64,000 nucleotides of DNA from Pteria penguin. Its lineage: Eukaryota; Mollusca; Bivalvia; Pterioida; Pteriidae. The notes below the pieces were generated by a model that did not search any database, was not told the DNA's origin, and saw nothing but the letters and a program-made list of their open reading frames with translations. Location: positions 1,369,455 to 1,433,454 of the forward strand of contig CM068593.1 of assembly GCA_035048485.1 (NCBI GenBank), written 5' to 3'. Positions within the stretch are counted from its first letter, which is position 1. Each line of letters starts with the position of its first letter. Positions 11,114 through 22,969 of the stretch are shown one piece after another. The position numbers and the translations under genes were made by a program.

Positions 11114-11944
11114 ATAGTTTAAATCAACGTTAAGAAACAAAGCCATCGTGACTTAATTACTTACAAAAGTATAATACAAGAGTTGTCAGAAGAAAACAGG
11201 GCAAACAAATTTAATGAGCAAACGTTTTTGTAAGTCAATCTTCGAGGCCAAGGTCAAACTGTAAAACACATTGAAAAGTAATGAAAGGTCTTGTCACGAG
11301 GAATAGATACATGAAATAGTAAAACTCTCTTCTCTCTTCAATTTTGTACTGATTATAACCAAGGTTAAATTTTTTTTTAAGTAGGTCAAATATCAAGGTC
11401 AATGTCACAAGGTGAAAAATGTTGGTAAAGAAAGAAAGGTCTTGGTACAAAGAATACATATGTGAAATATTATAGCCCTGTCTCTAATATTAATGATCTA
11501 GGTTAATGTTTTTGTCAACAGACTGTGATGTCCTTGGGGTATTACAATAGCTCTCCCGACGAGCTAAAATCAAGGATTTCTGTAAATCTGGGGATCAGCC
11601 AGGTAGAACGGAGGAGTAAATAATTTAATTACTATCAGTATCATAAATAATTGCAGATCCTTCGAATTCAGGGGACAGGAAATATAGGAGAGAGAAATAA
11701 GTGACATGACTTCTTATAACAATATGATAATATCAATGATAATATAAAAGGTAGTAATAGGTAGTGTAGCCACACTTGCCATAAATACCGAAACTTGTCA
11801 CTCTTTTACACATCAGGTGAAGAAGGATTCAAACTGAACATAATGTTTCAAGATCATTATTATCCGAAAATGAAATTTCAAAGACGTATTTCAGACGCCT
11901 TTGGAACCTTACTGTCTTAGGGTAATGTATACTAGTATAAAGAC
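11114..11944. other. Unassigned spacer; V1 duplication begins near 11720
   Basis: There is nothing recognisable to about 11720. From there the sequence is paralogous to 42600-42795 (CTCTTTTACACAT, then GAAGGGGGATTC-like blocks). Confidence 0.45.
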
Positions 11945-12103
11945 CTGAAGTTTTTGTTTGTGACTCCTTTCCTTGTTGGGTGAGAAGTCGTTAATTCCGA
12001 GATCAGCATGGACGGCGCAGACTAACAGGCGGTTGTTACAGGCAAGATGGAGGTTGGTGTAGCCTACAGTATCACCTTTTGTGATGCGTATAAGCTCTCC
12101 AGT
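11945..12103 (-). pseudogene. Candidate WD40-repeat exon (53 codons, open), V1
   Basis: On the minus strand an acceptor (TTCTCTGACAG) precedes ACTGGAGAGCTTATACGC. The exon stays open for exactly 53 codons and ends AAACTTCAG followed by GT. It translates to TGELIRITKGDTVGYTNL and then LACNNRLLVCAVHADLG, a WD40-blade pattern, in phase 0 at both ends. A decayed paralog lies at 42796-42930. No neighbouring WD40 exons survive nearby, because S1 is truncated at 11031, so it is classed as an orphan exon or pseudogene piece. It could be a live exon if other exons lie at a distance. Confidence 0.55.
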
Positions 12104-12530
12104 CTGTCAGAGAAATGTACGGAGCTATATATTGCTATGAAAATACATTGATTGTATTTTGTTTTAAGTCATGCTAAATTAAACAGTACCATACTTCAAG
12201 CTGAACAGTTTCCCTTCCCCCATTATTATTATTATTATTTTTCATTACGTCACCCATGTATAAATAATCAGAGCTCAACGTCAAGGCCCCGACAGACGGG
12301 TTAAGTAGTAATGTCATACATTTTACTGACTTTGGATTACTTCCTAAAGTTTTAAAGTAAGTAGATTAAATGCTGAACTCCCTGCACTTATTCATGACTT
12401 CGTACACATATGAATTTTACAATGTAAAAAGGAAGGTAGAAGATCACATGTCGTGACAATTTATACCTATGATGTCACATTTTAACTGTTTTAACGTGTT
12501 GCACGTAAGTAGGACCCATACACCTACTGT
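12104..12530. other. Remainder of segment V1 and spacer
   Basis: Homology to segment V2 (42930-43080) continues to about 12300 (TTAAACAGTACCATAC versus TTGAACACAATACAAT). The rest is unassigned. Confidence 0.4.
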
Positions 12531-12559
12531 GTCTAACTGTCTCAATCGAATTCATGCAT

Positions 12560-12910
12560 ACCATTTATCTCAAACTCAGAACATTACAGTCACAAGCCAT
12601 ACAACTCACATACTGAGTGTCACTCTTACAATGGAAATGATGAATATCATGTTTCAAACACAAAATCTTTCAGTCAGAAGCCATACAATTCACATGCTGA
12701 GTCACACTGTCTCAATAAAAATGATGACTCAAACACAAAATCTTTCAGTCAGAAGCAATACAATTCACATACTGAGTCACATACTGAGTCTCATTATCTC
12801 AATAAAAATGATGGATACCATAGTACTCAAATTCCGAACCTTTCAGTCACAAGTCATATATTTCACCTAGTGAGTCTCGCTGTATCAATAAAAATGATGG
12901 ATACCATCGG
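12560..12910. repeat. Tandem repeat, four diverged units of ~70-100 bp
   Basis: The units begin CAAACACAAAATCTTTCAGT and contain AAGCCATACAATTCACAT and TCAATAAAAATGATG. The repeat produces a meaningless 133-codon frame with periodic Ser/His/Thr. Confidence 0.75.
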
Positions 12911-13822
12911 GTTAAATGGAATTCCCTTTCTCTACATACGTACATATATGATAAGATACTGGGAATGTACTGGAATGTGTTATCATCTTACATAACACTG
13001 ATGGTGTATCAGGGATGAATTAATCTTAATCCATGGAATAAACGATAATATTCTGTTTTATGTACAATTGATCAAATTATTTATCTAGTTAATCACTTAT
13101 GTATTGATTTATGATTGAGAAATTGTGTACAGTTTCCTTATTTAGTTTTACTTTATCATAACCATTATTTATTTATTTCTATTTCGGTATTTTATTCATT
13201 AATTTATTTGTACATGTAAAAGGCGATTATTATATTTATCCTATTATCTTTATAGGTCGAGGGGCTGGGGATCAATTCCCCAGAATCTGTGATTTACAAT
13301 AGAGGTAAAATACGAAAATAGCAGGTGCTTTCTAACTTTGGCCACCACATACACACAATACTAGGCTGTATAGGAATGCAATAACGAAAATGTGAAATGT
13401 TTATCGAGACCCATCTTCCAATTTAAGGTCCGAAATATACATCCGGCATATGAAAAATCTAAACTACCTATTAAATTACCTCAAAACTGTTCAGATCTGC
13501 CATGGCCATAAAATGTAATATTTATCTATCTATTTATTTATTTCTAATTTCATTTGGGGATAGTTAATAAAAAATTGAAATATGATAATAGCATCAGAAC
13601 GAAGTGTTAATATCCAAGTTTAAGTATAATCCTTCTTGTTAATTTTAGAACTAGATTTTGTTTTGTTTGTTTGTTTGTTTGGTTTTTTTTTTTCAAAAGC
13701 TGTAAATCAATAAAATATATAGATAAATAAAGAAATCTCGTTGTATGAAAGTGAACTCGATGCTAGATAAATCCAGTGCTAGAGGATGTGACGTCTTCTG
13801 TGTTATTCAGTGATATCATACA
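12911..13822. other. Unassigned AT-rich spacer
   Basis: No gene or clear mobile element is visible. TTTG/TTTA short repeats occur near 13150-13210 and 13665-13690. Confidence 0.4.
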
Positions 13823-13868
13823 AGTGAGTGAGTGAGTGAGTGAGTGAATGAGTGAGTGAGTGAGTGAA
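13823..13868. repeat. (GAGT)n microsatellite, segment T1
   Basis: A tetranucleotide run with one interruption. The same run occurs at about 56590-56632 in the paralogous segment T2. Confidence 0.9.
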
Positions 13869-13964
13869 TTTTGAATGAGGATGTGAGCTAATATTATCAC
13901 ATAAAGCATTATAGTTTCAAATCCTCAAATCTCTACACAGATTTACATCTGTTCCACAGTCAGC

Positions 13965-14130
13965 ATACTCGCTGTAGTAATTAAGCGGTTAGCTTGCGGC
14001 GCAGACGATCCAGATTCGATTCTCGGATTGCGCCACTATGTTTATGAGGTTGGTTACCTCCAGCTTCCATGTCGCGATATAACTGCAAAACATTGTTGAA
14101 GGCGACGTAAAACACAAATCAACTAACCAA
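13965..14130 (+). repeat. tRNA-derived SINE
   Basis: The A-box-like TAGTAATTAAGCGGTTAGC and B-box-like GATTCGATTCTCG are followed by the tail CTTCCATGTCGCGATATAAC, TTGTTGAAGGCGACGTAAAA and AACTAACCAA. This arrangement (pol III head, conserved GCGACGTAAAA tail, short A/C-rich repeat) is usual for bivalve SINEs. It is inserted in segment T1. Confidence 0.7.
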
Positions 14131-14490
14131 TATACTGGTCCGAGACATCCCGGATGATCTGACCACTGACATGCTGTTCTGAGAGATCCGGCTGGTCTGA
14201 CCCGCGACATACTAGTCCTAAAGATCCCGGTTGGTCTGACCAGTGATATACTGGTCCGAGAGATCCCGACTGGTATGACCAGTGACATACTGGTCCAAGA
14301 GAGCCGGCTAAAATGATCGGTGACATACAGGTCCGAGAGATCCAGCTGGTCTGACCAGTGACATACTAGTACGACAGATCATGGCTGCTCTGACCATTGG
14401 CATATTAGTCCGAGAGATTCCAGCTGGTCTGACCGGTGTCATTCTTGTCTGAGAGATCCCGGTTGTTACGCCTGATGACTTACTGGTCCA
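14126..14490. repeat. ~38-bp minisatellite, segment T1
   Basis: About nine units of the type TGGTCCGAGAGATCCCGGC, then TGGTCTGACCAGTGACATAC. Shorter versions lie at 56740-56850. The array accounts for overlapping antisense frames at 13989-14505. Confidence 0.85.
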
Positions 14491-15091
14491 GTGATTCTTT
14501 GGCATTTTGTCTCATAAAATAGTGACCATGTGTCACATAAAAGATCCGTCACTGTACCAGGCAGTTGCTGTTATCATAATAGACTTGGGTTCGAATGAAA
14601 CTGCTGACTTGTTTCTCTCTGCCCCCTCCCCCCCCCCCCCTCTTCCTTTATCTTTCGCCATTTAAAAAATAGAGATGCTGTATAAAGACCCGTCGCTTCT
14701 CTGGCTATTCCTAATGCTGTCCTCATTATTGACCGAGACATTCTGGGTTCAAATCCATCAACTGACACGTCAGTATCCTTCATATGGGACTGTGCAAAAC
14801 CAATTTTCAAGGTAGCAATTCAGTATCTGGTGTGGGTGAGTCCGTGCAACAGGATAAGATTTCTGCATCTGATACTGTCATGATGTCCGTAAAGTAATAA
14901 AATAAATGGAAGTTAGAGAATCACTATTTTTATATTTGAAGTTTTTGTTAATTTTGGTGTCATATCTGGTGTTTAACTTGTAAATATATGGTGAAAAGGG
15001 AAGACCTGCCCCCGCCCCCCCCCCCCCCCCCACCCCCACCTCTGAATCCAGCACGGCTTTGTTATTTTAGTTGAACCTATTATTATTCTAG
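14491..15091. other. Segment T1 remainder with poly-C tracts
   Basis: This part is paralogous to 56930-57300 (AAGATCCGTCAC, GACCCGTCGCTTCT, GACATTCTGGGTTC). Poly-C runs lie near 14628-14640 and 15018-15030. There is no gene. Confidence 0.55.
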
Positions 15092-17101
15092 TTGAATTTA
15101 GAACCTCCACTTATTTGTTACCAGTACAAAAAACCTATAAGAAATCTTATTTTAAATTATAATAAAGTTACATCTAACCCTAATGTTTCAGACTCTATTC
15201 CTTCGTCGTGTTCTTGTGAAAATTCTAAATATGTTTATAAGCCGGCAGGTCATGTTATTACTGGTGACCTAAACTGTATTTCGGACAAGAAATTGCGCAC
15301 CCTTTTTGGAAAAGGACCTAAATATAGGTTACCGTCCAGGATAGATTTCAATAAATGCCGTGACGTTATAGAAGATGCTTTAACTACATATTGTAAACGT
15401 TGGTGTAAAAAAGAACAGGTAAAGGTTCATGCTCTTAATGATTGGAAATTCGAGATTTTAAGAATTGTCGATATCCGTATTAAGAACTTTACGGAAAATC
15501 CGCATTTATTTCAACAGCCTAATACATTGACGACAAATTCTATTAAAAAGAAGATAGCTGACTTACATGCTAAATATGTCTTTGTTCCCGCTGATAAAGC
15601 AGGTAATAACATAATAGTTGTTTGAAAACTATATTATATTGAAGTACTTAAAAACGAATTAAACTCCACTCATACATATGTGGAAAGCCCTACCTCAAAA
15701 GAGAGCACCTTGCACGATCACCTCATGACCATGTCCGACTTCAAAATTAAAACTGATAAATCTGATCTACTAACCATGTATTGGCTCCCAAAACTACATA
15801 AAAGTCCATATAAATCACGTTTCATATCTAATTCTAGCCACTGCTCTACTACGGTACTATCTAAACATATTACGTCTGCTCTAACTGCTATAAAAGATCA
15901 TATTATCAAATATTGTGATGTCGCATTTCATAATAGTAACATCAATTACTTTTGGTCGATTAAAAATTCTCAGGAAGTTATAGACAAACTTCTTTCGCTA
16001 AATTTCAAAGCGACTCAAATTTCTACATTTGATTTTTCTACACTTTATACATATCTGCCTCATGATTTGATTAAAAGCATGTTGCTGTCTCTTATACAAT
16101 GGTGTTTTCACAGAGAATCTAAAACGTACATATGTACCTCCAATAACTCTGGATTCTTTTCCAACAAACAATATACTTTATATAAATACTGGTCTTGCAA
16201 GGAATTATGTAAAGCACTAGATTTTCTCATGAATAATATTTTTGTGCAATTTGATGGCAAGATATATCAACAAATAGTTGGGATTCCTATGGGTACTAAC
16301 TGCGCGCCTCTGATAGCAGATTTATTTCTTAATTGTTATGAGAGGGATTTTATGGTTTCTATTCAAAAATCTAAACGTTTTGACCTCATTGACAAATTTA
16401 ATAATACTTGCAGATATCTGGATGACATTTTGGTTATCGACAACCCTGAATTCGAACAATTTATATCAGAAATATATCCACCAGAGCTCACATTGAATAA
16501 AGCTAATACTTGAGATAAATCTACACCTTTCTAAGATTTAAACATCAAAATTATCAACAAACTAATATATACTAATATTTATGATAAACGTGAGGATTTT
16601 GGATTTCCTATTGTAAATTTCCCTTACTTGGATGGCGATGTCCCTCGACTCCCATCATATGGTATCTATATATCTCAATTAGTTCGATTTGTCAGAGGCT
16701 GCACCGATGTTTTGGACTTTCATAAACGAAATTTACAAATTACTACTAAACTTTTAACTCAGGGTTACAGATATCACAAGCTAAGAAAAACATTCGGCAA
16801 ATTCTTCAGATCTTATTCAGAACTTCTATCTAAATTTGGAAATATTTCTTTTCAACAGTATGTATCCAATGGAATTTCCCATCCTAATTTTTACGGTGAT
16901 CTCGTATATAAACTAAGGAAAGTAAAAGGCTCCGATAACGTTATTTTATCACGTAATAAAATAGTCAAACGTCTCCTAAATAGACAATATGATATTGAGA
17001 TCATCAAAAAGACTATAGGTCTTGTATTTGGCCCCTCTACAGCCTTATGCAGACTTTTACTTGAACGTTGCACGCTGACTAACAGGGCGGTGGGGACTAT
17101 A
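15092..17101 (+). pseudogene. Penelope-like family A reverse transcriptase, 5'-truncated, three nonsense codons
   Basis: One reading frame runs through the whole stretch and is broken only by stops at 15623-15625 (TGA), 16511-16513 (TGA) and 16532-16534 (TAA); there is no frameshift. The N-terminal part has the TGDLNC, GKGPKYR and VPADKAGNNI motifs of Penelope-type ORFs. The RT core shows WLPKLHKSPYKSRFIS, FDFSTLYTYLP, the IPMGTNCAPLIADLF block and the catalytic CRYLDDIL. The C-terminal part reads YDKREDFGFPIVNFPYL and YGIYISQLVRF. No GIY-YIG endonuclease motif is visible downstream. The element lies on the same strand as the TRIM-like genes, between T1 and the promoter block of copy 3. Lack of indels suggests a fairly recent insertion. 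Confidence 0.85.
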
Positions 17102-17613
17102 TGACGGGCCTTGTCCAAACCTCTTTCAGAGGAGACATGGTCCTGAACCTCGTCCCCTCTGACTGTTAGTCGGGACTCCTACAGATCTAGGGTCTTAGCT
17201 CGCTTTCAGACAGGCAGAGCACGGTTTATCATGTTGATGTCGCAAATATTTTTATACCATTATGTTTTTTACAATACCTTACGTGTTTATATTTTTATGA
17301 CCTCTCAATATGCGATACCTGTTGACCCTTGTTCTTTACATGGAGGATTATTTATAAATTTTTAAATGTACGTCTTTTGATTGTTCTGCTGTTACGGTGA
17401 GTGGGAAGGTGGGCCCGTAAACTGTTTAACCACACCATTTGTTTGGCTTTTGTCAAATGAAATGACCGTCCTAAGTCGGTATCGTAATTGCACTACAATC
17501 AAATATTTTTTGTAATGTGTTAAATGTTCTATTATATTATTTATATTCATGTGTTGTATAGCTCCATGGTGACTTCTGCCACATAACTTAGCCGGTAACT
17601 CCTCTTTTTTCTT
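17102..17613 (+). mobile_element. 3' UTR/tail of Penelope-like family A
   Basis: The tail portion from 17375 (TTTGATTGTTCTGCTGTTAC) to CTCCTCTTTTTTCTT at 17613 is repeated at 9724-9962, 50000-50102, 62067-62126 and, reversed, at 40272-40453. A much older version lies at about 57768-57972. Copies share the same right terminus and differ at the left, which identifies this as the retroelement 3' end. Confidence 0.8.
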
Positions 17614-18457
17614 CTGTAGTGGATGTTGTCAAACCTGATTTTCTTACAAATTTGTTTCAGATTTTGAGGCACAGTTGTGTCCGATGTATTCTTCCCATTT
17701 TTCTCCACGTCATTTCAGTGTTTTACTTGTCATCAAACATACGTAAACAGCGGCTTGTTTATACAGCTAGTAAGGGCTGCATTTCTGAACAAATAAAAGA
17801 AAATGCCTTTTAAGTGGGAGAGGAGTGTACAAGATAACTACACTATGGTAGATCAAATGGAAAAAGGGCTATTGTATACATTTGTAATCTCAAATTGTTA
17901 ATAGCCCTGCATAGCACCGAGACAGCACAAGTTTCATTCTACAAATAAAACTGGGTAGGTGAGATGTTTATAACCTCTCTTCCTGTTTGTTTTTGTTTTG
18001 TTGATTTTCTCACTGTTTCAGGGCATTAGAGAGAAAAAAAGGGGCTGAAAAAGCTATGGAGTCATACATAGTGGTTGGTACTATATGCATGTGATTCCCT
18101 AATATACACTGGAAATCACATCGCTGTAATTCATACAGTATGATGAAGCACGTAGGTATATAAACATGAGTATAGACACGTTCCGTGGGAATCTCCCAAA
18201 ACGAGTCTTATTATTTTTTAACTAATATTGATGTGCATCAATTCCATGGGTAAAGTACCGTGTGAATATAAATTCACTCCACCAAGGTTTATTTTAGCCC
18301 CTTCTTGTCTTCTCACTTTTGATTTGATTGAATATATTCGAACGTCATGAGGTAAAAACAGTAGATACTATCTTTATTTTACCACGTAACTAGACTATAC
18401 GCCATTGATCAAGAAGGAAGAAGGACGGAATTTACCACAAAACCTGGGAAAATCTGT
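17614..18457 (+). promoter_or_regulatory. Promoter / first-exon block U of TRIM-like copy 3
   Basis: The block matches 23100-24030, 45880-46827 and 58380-59149. It includes ATTGATGTGCATCAAT (7-bp inverted repeat, 2-bp centre) near 18227, CCATGGGTAAAGTACCGTG, TTTTAGCCCCTTCTTGTC and GACTAGACTATACGCC. At the end AAAATCTGTAAGAC retains a GTAAGA donor (GT at 18456) but has lost four bases relative to the AATCTGTAGGTAAGAC of copy 4. The downstream gene is broken. Confidence 0.55.
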
Positions 18458-18748
18458 AAGACCTGCTGTACATTAATATAGATTTAATCAAAGCTACAGC
18501 TGATGGAATAAAAAGGGATTTAGAGGCGATTCAGTTTTATTTAAGTTGTAAACCGTAAGCTTAAGAAGCACTAGAAATGGGGAAAGGAAGAAGGGGGTAG
18601 GGTGTTCAGGAGTTGCTAAACACCTTTTAGGCTGAAAGAAACTCAACTCAGCAAGTATTCATCTGTTTTTGTTTCATTATCATAGGCGCATGACTTATAA
18701 TTTGTAGGGGGCTACAAACTAAACGTTTCAGATTTTACGTTTTAAGTA

Positions 18749-19148
18749 CAGTGAGGTGCAGTCCTAACATACCATTATGTTAACGTCGCGTTAACGTGAA
18801 GTTTGCTTTCCTCGTGCGCTCAGGATTGCTGAGCACACGCGTTTGCATTAATGCAGATTTCCACGTGAACTTAATTTTGAGACCGCGTGAACGCGCTGAA
18901 CTGCAGCGTTAACGCGCTTGACAGCTACGTTCGCTTGCCTACAACTTAAAACTTGTATTAACATGTTCATATAGAAATGTTTGAAGGGGATTCGATATAT
19001 ACATTGTATATGTAAATATAAAAACATAATAATGCGTAAGTAAAATATTTAGAATTAAACAAAACCCTTCCGAGTAAATTGATGAATTCTAAAAATATTG
19101 CACGCAATTTCCGAACATTGAATTTAATGAATTTATTTCTATTTTAGG

Positions 19149-19206
<58 letters not shown>

Positions 19207-19772
19207 TGATGATGAAGATGATGAAATTAAAATTAATAAAGATAATAATAATAAACACAGAAAGAAAAAATACATATAAATACACAAATAAATTAGTTAT
19301 AAATGAATAAACAAGTAAGAAATAAATACATAAACAAACTAATTCAAAATAAATAAATAATTAAACGAAAGTAATCATGTTAATATAAACTGACGAAGGT
19401 TTTTCATAAATACCTTATTGCATGTCTACCCGAGATTTTCCTTTGTTATATTACATATGAAATCCTTCATGCAAGTTGTCATTTTAACATTACATTTAAT
19501 ACACGTTTTTATGGCGACATTCGCAGTAATTTAATTAGATCCATTTTATTTTCTTCATTCGTACTGCATAGAGAATTACAAATATATACATTCGAACGTG
19601 CGACTGGACCGAGCGCACGCGGGAATAAATCGCGTTAACGCGAATTCCCTCCCGCATTAACGCAAGGAGCGCACGCGCGTCCGGTCGAGCAGTCCTAGCG
19701 CTTGTGCTACAGCGGTCCTCGTGACCCCTTTTCGCGTTAACGTGCATGTTATGTTAGGACTGCACCCATCAC
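18749..19772. mobile_element. 1,024-bp TA-flanked TIR element
   Basis: It inserts into the intron sequence of copy 3. The flanking halves (TTTTAAGTA and TACATCTGT) are contiguous at 82-95 in copy 1, which gives the empty site. The ends are CAGTGAGGTGCAGTCCTAAC and GTTAGGACTGCACCCATCAC, flanked by TA at 18747-18748 and 19773-19774. The interior has GCGTTAACG-rich inverted blocks and an ATA/ATG trinucleotide array (19148-19215), without a transposase. A truncated relative lies at 43089-43655. Confidence 0.8.
19148..19215. repeat. (ATA)n/(ATG)n trinucleotide array
   Basis: About 18 AAT/ATA units are followed by a few GATGAT units, inside the TIR element. Confidence 0.9.
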
Positions 19773-20455
19773 TACATCTGTTCTAAAAGTATCCTACCTA
19801 GTCCAACTGGTAATAGTTCGTATGTCATACGGATTTCTATATTTATATTTCTAATGTATACTTATCTAATACTATGATATTTGACCATTTTGTATCCCAT
19901 TAAATTGTATCATATTTTATTGTATTCTGACTTATCAATAAACCATTGTATGTAAATGATGGAAATTACATATTTAGTCAACATCATACAGGCTAGGATG
20001 TATCATGGGATTCACAGCATCCCCCCCCCCCCCAACACACACACACACACTTGTCAAAAAGCAACCTTTTTTGTCAAAACCAATAAATCGTTGTATTTTG
20101 GAAACAATTTACAACCTTTGTATGGATAATAATATCAATTATAAAACATGTGAGTCAGTAGCATTAAATTGCACTTTCGTATATCTAGATTTAATGCACA
20201 GTTACATTTTGATCAATATAATATTGTACTGTATTAAAATATATCATAAATATCGTATCAATCTTTGCAAATTAATAATGAAAATTACTATTTTTGTAAA
20301 CACGAAATATCTATGGCAAAAATAAAAATAGATATTTATGATCTATTCCCCCAATCATGACTCAACCCCCCCCCCCCTTTTTTTCACAGTGAAATAGACA
20401 ATTAATAATAAATCAATAATAGCAGGGTTAAAATTCAATATTCTCTATTTTACAG

Positions 20456-22393
20456 TTTGATGATCAATAGTAATGACAGAAGCTTGTGGTTTCCTAAAAG
20501 CTGTGCTGTGTGAATTCTGTTGTAACCCAGCAAAATACCGATGCCAGAACTGTGATGACCCTCTATGTACAACGTGTAAGAAGAAGCATAACAAGTATGT
20601 ACCCTACTCCCAGAAAGAACAAACAATGTGTGTAAAGCACAGTGGACATAAATATACTTACTGGTGTGAGAAATTTAAGTAACCATACTGCTCAGAATGT
20701 ATAATATCATCACAATATTGAGGTCTCGCTCCGTGCAAGGAAAGATAGAGTTAGAAGAAACTTGCAGGGCTTCTTTAAGGAAAGTTTGACAAAATGGCGG
20801 ACACTTCTTCAGGAGGCCAGACCAATGAGGAAAGATTATACAACAAGCATTCAGAAGATTGACGAGGACTTAGTTGCCGATGCTGCCCGGATTCATGCAG
20901 CGGTAGATGAGAACTTGACAAAGGTGCCCAACGAGCTCCGGAAAATCCAGAACTCAACGGAAACGTTGCTTCAGTCACAAGAACAGACTATCAATGAGGC
21001 ATATGAGAAATTCTAAACACGTATCAGCAAATTAGATGATTTAAAAGACGGTAACGATATCCGTCTTTTGGATTGCACACTTGAACTGGATGATATGTCA
21101 GCAATTCCAACGCTCATCCAGCACTCACCTCCAAGCTATAACCCTGGTCAAATCAATGATCAGACTATCGTGACCATGATTGGAAACCTGACCACTACAA
21201 TGCAGGGTTTAAATGATGATCAAGCAATAAACACAGTTGATGTAACACCTTTATTACAATCACTCAGGATCCCTACAGCATTGTTATCCTCTTTTAATCC
21301 TGGGTATATACATCCTAACATCGCCTGTACCACATCATCAGGTCTGGCCTGGGTGGTGACTGATGGTACCCGTCTACGGCTGATGGACCGCCACGGCAAA
21401 AAGAAAAACATTATTAATACTGACTTTCATTTCATTGATTTCACCGTTACATTCCAACACTTACCAGACACTCACAACCAAGCTCTAAAGCTGGTCAAAT
21501 CAAGAATGAGACCGTCATGGTCATAATTGGGAACTTAACCACTACAATACAGAGTATAAATAAGGATCAAACAAGAAGTACAGAGGATGTAAGACCTACT
21601 CGTTTAACAGTCACCCCGACCCCTACAGCGTTATTACACACCATCCGTATTGTCCTCTTTTAATGCAAGGTATGATTATCCACCCATTGCCTGTACCACA
21701 CCATCAGGTCTGGCCTGGCTGAAGACTGGTGATACATGTCTACAGCTAATGGACCGTCACGCACAGTGAAAGACACCAGTAGCACTGACGTTATGTCCGA
21801 TGACGTCACTTTAACTCCAATGGGAGACCTCCTATTTACTACATCAACAATAGCTGTATTGTATCAGCGTCAAGGTGGCGACGTCATGGAGATTCACAAT
21901 GTTAGTATCTACACAGCACAGGCCGTCTGGAATCTGCTGCCTACGTAATGTTGACGTATCCACAGAATGACCACCGAATCATCCAGTACAATATGGCGGG
22001 GGACATTATACATGAGTTTGATCAAAGCTTGTTCACATTCCCAGGTAGAGTAGCAGTGAATGCTGTCAACGATGACCTGTATGTGTGTGACCGTGACAAT
22101 CTCAAAGTATTAACATTTTACAAATTGTTTACATTTAGGACAGACAATAATGTGCTTTACGAGTATACAGGATTCAATACAGAATCATTCCTCCCCGGGG
22201 GCGTCTGTAATGATAGCAGTGGCCTTGTCCTCATCATTGACATTGAGAACAACAGAATGCATATCCTGGACAAGGACGGAAAGTTTATCCAGTTTCTACA
22301 ACCCCTTTATTGACAAGGCCATGGTATATTGATGTAGACACGGAGGGAAACGCGTGGATCGGGGAGTGTAATAGATAAGTGAGAATAATGAAA
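20456..22393 (+). pseudogene. TRIM-like copy 3: chimeric pseudogene from two copies
   Basis: The acceptor TTTTACAG ends at 20455 and the start codon at 20473 is intact. The first B-box is complete (a CC at the second Cys pair, KKKPHH shortened). The second B-box stops at 20680 (EKFK then TAA). The coiled coil resumes at 20762 and stops again at about 21014. Linker and first propeller blade then run open (21068-21453) to FTVTF. At 21453/21454 the sequence jumps back to the linker (CCAACACTTACCAGACACTC matches gene 6 at 60595) and a second linker plus propeller follows, with frameshifts near 21640, 21760, 21850 and 21950. The end is frameshifted past FLQPLY. A duplicated linker in one locus is best explained by unequal recombination between neighbouring copies. 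Confidence 0.85.
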
Positions 22394-22910
22394 CACGGGT
22401 GAATATGACGGAAAATATCAATCCATAAAATTCAATTGTATATGAATATCAAATACAGAAAAGGGTTTATAATAGTCATATTTGATGTGCGTAATGATTT
22501 AATTGGGAACTTATCTAGTCCCAAACTTAAATAATTTCAATTATTCAATCTGTTGATGACCAAGACCATGGCCTAGGTAGATACAAGATATAAAACCTTG
22601 TCTGTGCGATAACTTCTTCCTTTGTACAGGGATTTCAAAAATATTTCACACATTGTTTGGTAAGGGTTCAAGAGTGTGTGAAGACCTTAAATCAAGGTCA
22701 TAGGTTAATGGTGAAGGTCATTATATACGCAATACTCAAAACATTGTTTTGGCCATAACTTCTTACCCTGTGCACGGATGTTGATAATATTTCATAGATT
22801 TGTTGCTTAGGATCCAAGGGTGCATCATAACCAAAGGTCATGGGTCAAAGGTCAAGGTCACAATAGACAAGATTGGTATAAGATTGTCCGGGTCATTACT
22901 TCTTCCCTTG
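22394..22910. repeat. 3' flank of copy 3, then a ~130-bp tandem repeat
   Basis: The first ~170 bp match the flank of other copies. From about 22590 there are two to three units containing AACTTCTTCCCTTGTGCAC, AATATTTCATAGATTGTTGC and AAAGGTCAAGGTCA, the same repeat as 27100-27540. Confidence 0.6.
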
Positions 22911-22914
22911 TGCA

Positions 22915-22929
22915 CGAGAGAGAGAGAGA

Positions 22930-22966
<37 letters not shown>
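22915..22966. repeat. (GA)n microsatellite
   Basis: A GA run with one GGG interruption at the head of promoter block U. Related GA blocks lie at 45690-45787 and 58171-58208. Confidence 0.9.

Positions 22967-22969
<3 letters not shown>

Noticed and set aside
12469..12870. 133-codon open frame rich in Ser, His and Thr
   Set aside because: It is produced by the four-unit tandem repeat; no domain, and the frame does not persist as sequence conservation would require.
13989..14505. Overlapping antisense frames with repeated SLVRPAG/GSLGPV motifs
   Set aside because: They are readings of the 38-bp minisatellite and SINE.
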